64,000 nucleotides of DNA. Origin: Bradyrhizobium sp. CSA207 (lineage in GTDB: Bacteria; Pseudomonadota; Alphaproteobacteria; Rhizobiales; Xanthobacteraceae). How positions within the stretch are numbered: position 1 is the stretch's first letter; each line of letters begins with the position of its first letter. Shown piece by piece: positions 59,775 through 64,000 of the stretch. The stretch covers positions 62,001 to 126,000 of the forward strand of contig NZ_JAACFT010000017.1 in assembly GCF_029051685.1 (NCBI RefSeq), in the 5' to 3' direction. The notes under the pieces were generated by a model. The model made no database searches and was not told the origin of the DNA. It worked only from the letters and a program-made list of their open reading frames with translations. The position numbers were made by a program, and so were the translations under genes.

Positions 59775-60035
59775 TTGAGCACGGAAATTCCGCAATCCCC
59801 GACTCAGCCCGGCATGGCCGAGCGCGCCATTGACGCCGCGACCGACGTCTCTCACACGATAGGTGAGGTCGCGGGCGGTCTCCGCGCCGCTGTCGACCGC
59901 CTCACGTCTGCCATCGACGAAGCTCGAAAGCCCGGCAAACCGCTCGCGACGGTCGCGGCGATCACCCGCGAAGCGCCTTTGGCGAGTCTGTTCGTCGCCT
60001 TCCTCTTTGGCGTAGCGGTCGCGCGCCGCCGCTAG
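59775..60035 (+). CDS. Small DUF883-like membrane-anchored protein
   Basis: 86 residues. An amphipathic helical body (RAIDAATDVSHTIGEVAGGL, DRLTSAIDEARKPG) leads to a C-terminal transmembrane helix ending in arginines (LFVAFLFGVAVARRR). The layout is the same as the protein at 1933-2208. The start is TTG 59775; ATG 59814 is an in-frame alternative. The 14-bp direct repeats lie just upstream. It is convergent with the CHASE2 gene (15-nt gap). Role unknown; stationary-phase membrane association is known for relatives. Confidence 0.65.
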   Translation: MSTEIPQSPTQPGMAERAIDAATDVSHTIGEVAGGLRAAVDRLTSAIDEARKPGKPLATVAAITREAPLASLFVAFLFGVAVARRR

Positions 60036-60050
60036 AACCGACGAGTCCGA

Positions 60051-62810
60051 TCAAGCGGCGCTGACAGTTTCGCATTCAGCCGCGAGGAATTGCCGTTCAA
60101 ACGCCTCGGCAGGCATCGGACGGCCGAAGAAATAGCCCTGCCCTTCCTCGCATCCCATACTAATCAGGAAGTCAGCCGTGGCGCGGTTCTCGATGCCCTC
60201 GGCCACGACGGTGAGCCCAAGCTGCTTGCTGAGGCCGATGGTCGAGCCGACGATCGCAGCGTCATCGGAATCCGAGAGCAAGTCGAGCACGAACGAACGG
60301 TCGATCTTGAGTCCATCGAGTGGAAATTTTTTCAGATAACTTAAGCTCGCATAGCCGGTGCCGAAATCATCGAACAGGACGCGGACGCCGAGCTCCTGGA
60401 TCCGCTTGAACATATCTAGCACACGGCCTTCGTCGTGCAGCAGGATGTCCTCCGTGACTTCGAGTTCGAGCAGCGACGGCGTGAGCCCAGTCGCATCGAG
60501 CAATGTCGCGACGGCATGCGCGAGATCGCCGGAGTGAAGCTGCGACGGGGACAGGTTGATTGCTACGCGCACGTTTTCACCGGACAATTCCCACGTCCGC
60601 GCCTGCCGGCAGGCGGTCTCCATCACCCAGCTCGCGATTCGCTCCGAAAGTGCCGATGTGTTGACCACCGGCATGAACTCTCCGGGCGAGACGTAGCCCC
60701 GCGTGGGATGCTTCCAGCGGATGAGCGCCTCGGCCCCGACCAGACCGCCGTCAACCAGGCGAACCTGGGGCTGATAGAACAGCTCGAACTCGCCGCGATC
60801 CGCGGCAAGCGCAAGCTCGCTCTCCAGCGTCAGCCTGTTCTCCAGTTCCTGTCTGATGCTGCCGCCGAAAATCACATGGCCGCCGCGCCGGGTCGCTTTT
60901 GCCTTGGAGAGGGCCAGATGGCCGTTGCCAAGGAGATCGTCCGCGCTGTGCCCTGCTTCCGGATAGAGCGCGACACCAATGCTGATCCTGACACGGTGCT
61001 GGCGCACGCCCGTTGCGAGCGGCACATCGAATGCACGCGCGATGCGCTCGGCAAACTCGGCAATCGGCTCGCTGCCTCCCGCGCAGTCAAGAGCGACGGC
61101 GAATTCGTCGCCGCTGAGCCGGGCAACGATCGCCTTGTCGCCTGCCTCGTTGTTCAAGCGCCCGGCGACCGCTCTCAGCACGAGATCTCCGGCGGCATGT
61201 CCCAACATATTATTTATCTGTTGGAAGCCGTCGAGCCCAACGACCAGAAGCGCGACCTCGCCAGACTTTCGCTCGGCGGAAGCGATCAGGCCGGCGAGTC
61301 CGGCATTCAGCGAGTTGCGGTTGGAAAGACCTGTCAGCACGTCATGTTCGGCGAGATATCTGACACGCTCCGCTTCGCGCTTGCGCACGGAGATGTCGCG
61401 CAGGATCGCGCCATATTGGAAGCCGTCGGTTCCCTGCCAGCCGGAGAAACTCGCCTCCACCGCAAATCCTTCGCCATTCTTCCGTCGCCCTTCGAATTCC
61501 ACAACGACGGCCCCGCCCGGCACCAGCAGCGATTGGCGAGCGGCGTCGTGCATGGAAAAGGCTCTTGCTCCTCCTCCTTCGCGCAATGCGCACAGCGTTT
61601 CGAACGGACGCCCGATCATCTCGGTCGGCATGTAGCCAAAGATCGCGCTGGCGCCCGGATTCCACACCGTGATGCGGTGATCCTCATCGGTGCAGACCAG
61701 TCCGTCGCCAAGCGACATCGCGATGCGGTGAAAGCGGCTTTCGGCAATGCGCCCCAGGAGGCTGCGGAAATCGATCTCGTCGAGTGCAATCGCTGTCAGA
61801 TAAGCGACGATGGCGATGTGGAAAAGCGATGTGTCTATGACGAGCGGCCATTTGACCTGCACCAGAGCGGCGGCAAGCTCCAGTGCGGCACCCAGCGCGA
61901 CCAGCATCGCGACGCGAAAGCCTGAAGCGATGCGGCGCCAGCAAAAGAACATCAGCAAGCAGATGGCACACAGGCCAAGCACCATGCCTACGTCAGAGGT
62001 CCGACGCAGAGTCCGATGCTGAAGAATTGATTCCGCGGCGAGCGCCTGGAGTATCGGCCCAGATACGATACGGCCATTGGGCACGCTGAATCGGTCACCG
62101 AGCTCGAGCGCCGTGGCCCCGATGATGACCTTCTTATCCTTCAGCCTCGCCAGAGTCGCGGCGTCGCCTCGCAACACGTCAATGTAAGACATCTGCGGAA
62201 TGGAAGCTGAGCGAATACTGAAGTCGATCAGGAAAGGCGAGGTTCGGCTGCCATTCTGTCCCGCCAGCACAACGGCCATCGAGGGCAAAAAGGTATCGCC
62301 GAGCTTCTCCCCGAATGGGTAACGCCGAACGAGGCCGTCGGGTTCGACCGCGACGTTGACGACGGCGGGCCACGACTGGTTGCCGAATGACTTCAGCGGG
62401 CGATTGATGTGAGCTGCGCCACCATTCGGCCCAGGTTGCTTAAAGGACGGCAGAATAGTCGCGCCGCCGGCGTCCCGCAGCGACTTGACCAAGGCCTCGT
62501 CGTTAGCGGGATCGGAGGGCGTGCTGAAGTCGACGTCGAAGGCGACGTCCTGCACGCCGGCACTTTCGAGCTTTTGCAGCAATTCGCCATGCAAACGGCG
62601 GGGCCAGGGCCACACACCAATCTGGTCGATCGAGGGCGCGTCTATGGCGACGACGACGACGTCACCACTGGCCTCACGGGATTGCCAGGCAAACCGCAGA
62701 TCGGTGAGCGCGTTGCGAAGGGAAGCATGCCATCCCGTGGACAGCACGATCGCCAGCGCAGTCGAAACCAGAATATGTGGTCGAAAGCGTTTCACCCGAT
62801 GCTCCTGCAC
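60051..62810 (-). CDS. CHASE2-PAS-GGDEF-EAL cyclic-di-GMP signalling protein
   Basis: 919 residues. An N-terminal transmembrane helix and extracytoplasmic CHASE2 sensor occupy ~10-300, followed by a transmembrane cluster near 300-350 (MVLGLCAICLLMFFCW). A PAS domain is at ~365-475 (DEDHRITVWNPGASAIFGYM). The GGDEF domain is at ~480-640, with active-site variant ARLSGDEFAVAL. The EAL domain is at ~650-905, with GAEALIRWKHP and DDFGTGYASLSYLKKFPLDG. EAL catalytic motifs look complete, so phosphodiesterase activity is likely. SGDEF may still be a cyclase or serve as a GTP sensor. CHASE2 genes often pair with FecR-domain genes, as here (42-nt gap), suggesting a joint envelope signal. Confidence 0.92.
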   Translation of the reverse strand: MQEHRVKRFRPHILVSTALAIVLSTGWHASLRNALTDLRFAWQSREASGDVVVVAIDAPSIDQIGVWPWPRRLHGELLQKLESAGVQDVAFDVDFSTPSDPANDEALVKSLRDAGGATILPSFKQPGPNGGAAHINRPLKSFGNQSWPAVVNVAVEPDGLVRRYPFGEKLGDTFLPSMAVVLAGQNGSRTSPFLIDFSIRSASIPQMSYIDVLRGDAATLARLKDKKVIIGATALELGDRFSVPNGRIVSGPILQALAAESILQHRTLRRTSDVGMVLGLCAICLLMFFCWRRIASGFRVAMLVALGAALELAAALVQVKWPLVIDTSLFHIAIVAYLTAIALDEIDFRSLLGRIAESRFHRIAMSLGDGLVCTDEDHRITVWNPGASAIFGYMPTEMIGRPFETLCALREGGGARAFSMHDAARQSLLVPGGAVVVEFEGRRKNGEGFAVEASFSGWQGTDGFQYGAILRDISVRKREAERVRYLAEHDVLTGLSNRNSLNAGLAGLIASAERKSGEVALLVVGLDGFQQINNMLGHAAGDLVLRAVAGRLNNEAGDKAIVARLSGDEFAVALDCAGGSEPIAEFAERIARAFDVPLATGVRQHRVRISIGVALYPEAGHSADDLLGNGHLALSKAKATRRGGHVIFGGSIRQELENRLTLESELALAADRGEFELFYQPQVRLVDGGLVGAEALIRWKHPTRGYVSPGEFMPVVNTSALSERIASWVMETACRQARTWELSGENVRVAINLSPSQLHSGDLAHAVATLLDATGLTPSLLELEVTEDILLHDEGRVLDMFKRIQELGVRVLFDDFGTGYASLSYLKKFPLDGLKIDRSFVLDLLSDSDDAAIVGSTIGLSKQLGLTVVAEGIENRATADFLISMGCEEGQGYFFGRPMPAEAFERQFLAAECETVSAA

Positions 62811-62852
62811 ACCCGCTTCTGCGGATGCGCCCTCTCCCTCTAGGGAATGGCC

Positions 62853-64000
62853 TCAGCGTCTTCCGTGGCCCGACGTGCTGCCATGGCCGTCGCCCCCATT
62901 GCCGCCGCTGCCCCTGCCGCTGCCGCTAGCGCTTTGGTAGCCGCTTCCGTTGCTTGCAGTCCCGTTGCCGGAATTTCCGTTGCCGCCGGAATTGCCATTG
63001 CCCGCGACCGAGTTGCCGTTTGCCCCATGCGCATTGTCGCTAGACGCGCCGGCCGTGGTCGCGGCGGTGCTCGCACCCGATGAGTTCGTGCCCGTGGTTG
63101 CGCTACTTGTCGTCGCTGCGGTCTGAATCGCGCTATTGGCTGCCGGCGTGCTCGTCGCGCCATCGCTCCAGACCGTCTCGGCGCGGGATTGTGACCGACC
63201 TCTCATTGCGCCCGGCGCCGTTGCACCGCGTGCGAGGCCGTGCGTCGCGTTGTGGACGTTCAGCTTCACCTCGCCAAGCGAGCCCGAGATGCGGATCACG
63301 CCGGCCCCGAGATGGGACCCGCGGACCGCCTGCTGGGATTTCAAGTCCGCGCCGGCCGCCTTGATGCCTTTCATGCTCTTCTCGAGCTGACCGAAGGCAT
63401 GAAATGCGTGACCGTTGGCGGCGTTGCGGGGGGCCAATAAGCCCGATTTCAACACCGGGATCCGATCGATCGTGGGTGCACGCGGCTTACCCTGCTCGAT
63501 TGCATTAAAAGTGCCGGCCCCGCTCAGGCTGAGACCGGACTTGCCGTGCTCAAAGGCGGTCGCCACTTGGCCCGGCAACACCTGGGCAATCTGGCCCGTC
63601 TTGAAGTCGGAGACTTCGACCTGGCCGCGAAGCACGCCGACCTTGGTGCTGCCCGCGTTCACGGTAACGCTGAACTGTGTTCCCTTGACCACTGCCGCGA
63701 GATAGGGCGTCTCGACCTCGAAATGTTTGACGTTGCGCTTCTCGACCTCGAGTAGGATCGAACCCGCCTGCTGGATGATGGTGGTCGAGAGCCCCTCCTT
63801 CTTCTCGGCCGGTAAGCCGACCACCGAGTTGGGCGAGATCAAAATCGTTTCCTCGCCACGCACGAGGAGCACGCGGCCGTTGCGTCCGGTACGGATAGTA
63901 TCGCCGGAGTTGACAGTCTCCTCCTGCTCCAGCGAGACTTGCTGAGTGCCGTCCGTCGCGATCCACACATCTCCCGATGCCTTGCTGACCGACCATGCAC
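62853..64000 (-). CDS. FecR-domain protein with Gly/Ser/Asn-rich tail (5' end beyond window)
   Basis: At least 382 residues. The reading frame continues to the window edge (AWSVSKASGDVWIATDGTQQ), so the true start lies beyond 64000; an internal GTG at 63968 is not the start. A FecR domain occupies about the first 150 visible residues (GDTIRTGRNGRVLLVRGEET, then FEVETPYLAAVVKGTQFSV). The C-terminal 130 residues are low-complexity Ser/Thr/Ala, then Gly/Asn/Ser, ending GHGSTSGHGRR. FecR domains are periplasmic ligand-response modules. It is immediately upstream of the CHASE2 gene and probably cotranscribed. Confidence 0.88.
   Translation of the reverse strand, partial: AWSVSKASGDVWIATDGTQQVSLEQEETVNSGDTIRTGRNGRVLLVRGEETILISPNSVVGLPAEKKEGLSTTIIQQAGSILLEVEKRNVKHFEVETPYLAAVVKGTQFSVTVNAGSTKVGVLRGQVEVSDFKTGQIAQVLPGQVATAFEHGKSGLSLSGAGTFNAIEQGKPRAPTIDRIPVLKSGLLAPRNAANGHAFHAFGQLEKSMKGIKAAGADLKSQQAVRGSHLGAGVIRISGSLGEVKLNVHNATHGLARGATAPGAMRGRSQSRAETVWSDGATSTPAANSAIQTAATTSSATTGTNSSGASTAATTAGASSDNAHGANGNSVAGNGNSGGNGNSGNGTASNGSGYQSASGSGRGSGGNGGDGHGSTSGHGRR

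Noticed and set aside
60435..61925. 496-codon plus-strand open frame
   Set aside because: Antisense to GGDEF-EAL coding sequence with all motifs in place on the minus strand.

Overview
The window is high-GC alphaproteobacterial DNA. Gene content points to the Bradyrhizobium/Rhodopseudomonas group (Nitrobacteraceae): paired TauT/NitT-type and Liv-type transport proteins, many CoA-dependent aromatic-acid genes, FixK/FNR-type TTGAT-N4-ATCAA boxes, and small DUF883-like membrane proteins. I saw no rRNA, tRNA, integrase or CRISPR array. The species call is an inference from gene content only.

Layout. (1) 1-12.8 kb: an MlaFE-type lipid ABC transporter, two small membrane-associated proteins, a CoA-ligase/GNAT fusion, a universal stress protein, a zinc alcohol dehydrogenase, an APH-like/P-loop kinase, a CHAD protein, a PHA synthase and a CBS-BON protein. 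Four FixK/FNR-like boxes sit in its divergent promoter regions, so this looks like a low-oxygen/energy-stress block. (2) 12.9-28.9 kb: a CoA-thioester catabolic block that best fits aerobic 2-aminobenzoate (anthranilate) degradation. It has a benzoate/aminobenzoate-CoA ligase, RidA, a MarR regulator, a periplasmic binding protein, a flavin monooxygenase/Old Yellow Enzyme fusion of the 2-aminobenzoyl-CoA monooxygenase/reductase type, and beta-oxidation-like enzymes. A palindrome close to TTTTAAGCCTAAAA occurs six times, in front of nearly every transcription unit of the block, and marks a probable MarR regulon. (3) 28.9-39.6 kb: a second catabolic block with a NicX-like dioxygenase, a complete TauT/NitT-type ABC importer, an IlvD-family dehydratase, a beta-hydroxyacid dehydrogenase, a two-component flavin hydroxylase and a CoA-transferase. 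Its substrate is unknown but probably aromatic or N-heteroaromatic.

(4) 39.7-53.4 kb: an accessory island. It carries decayed phage terminase genes, a class A flavin monooxygenase, and a toxin-immunity array. In the array, two paralogous proteins have N-terminal AHH-type (HNH nuclease) domains and nearly identical C-termini. They alternate with one intact and two broken Imm11-family immunity genes and a DUF4261 gene. Seven copies of a roughly 85-nt element (conserved leader plus GC hairpin, terminator-like on the minus strand) are scattered only through this island. (5) 53.5-64 kb: an Nramp-related transporter, an enolase-superfamily enzyme, a sulfite-dehydrogenase-like molybdoenzyme with its cytochrome c, an arginase, a DUF883-like protein, and a CHASE2-PAS-GGDEF-EAL protein next to a FecR-domain protein cut by the window edge.

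Most exciting candidate: the island's toxin array appears to be a mirror image of ordinary polymorphic toxins, with a variable toxin domain at the N-terminus and a homogenised C-terminus/3' end that could act as the recombination anchor.
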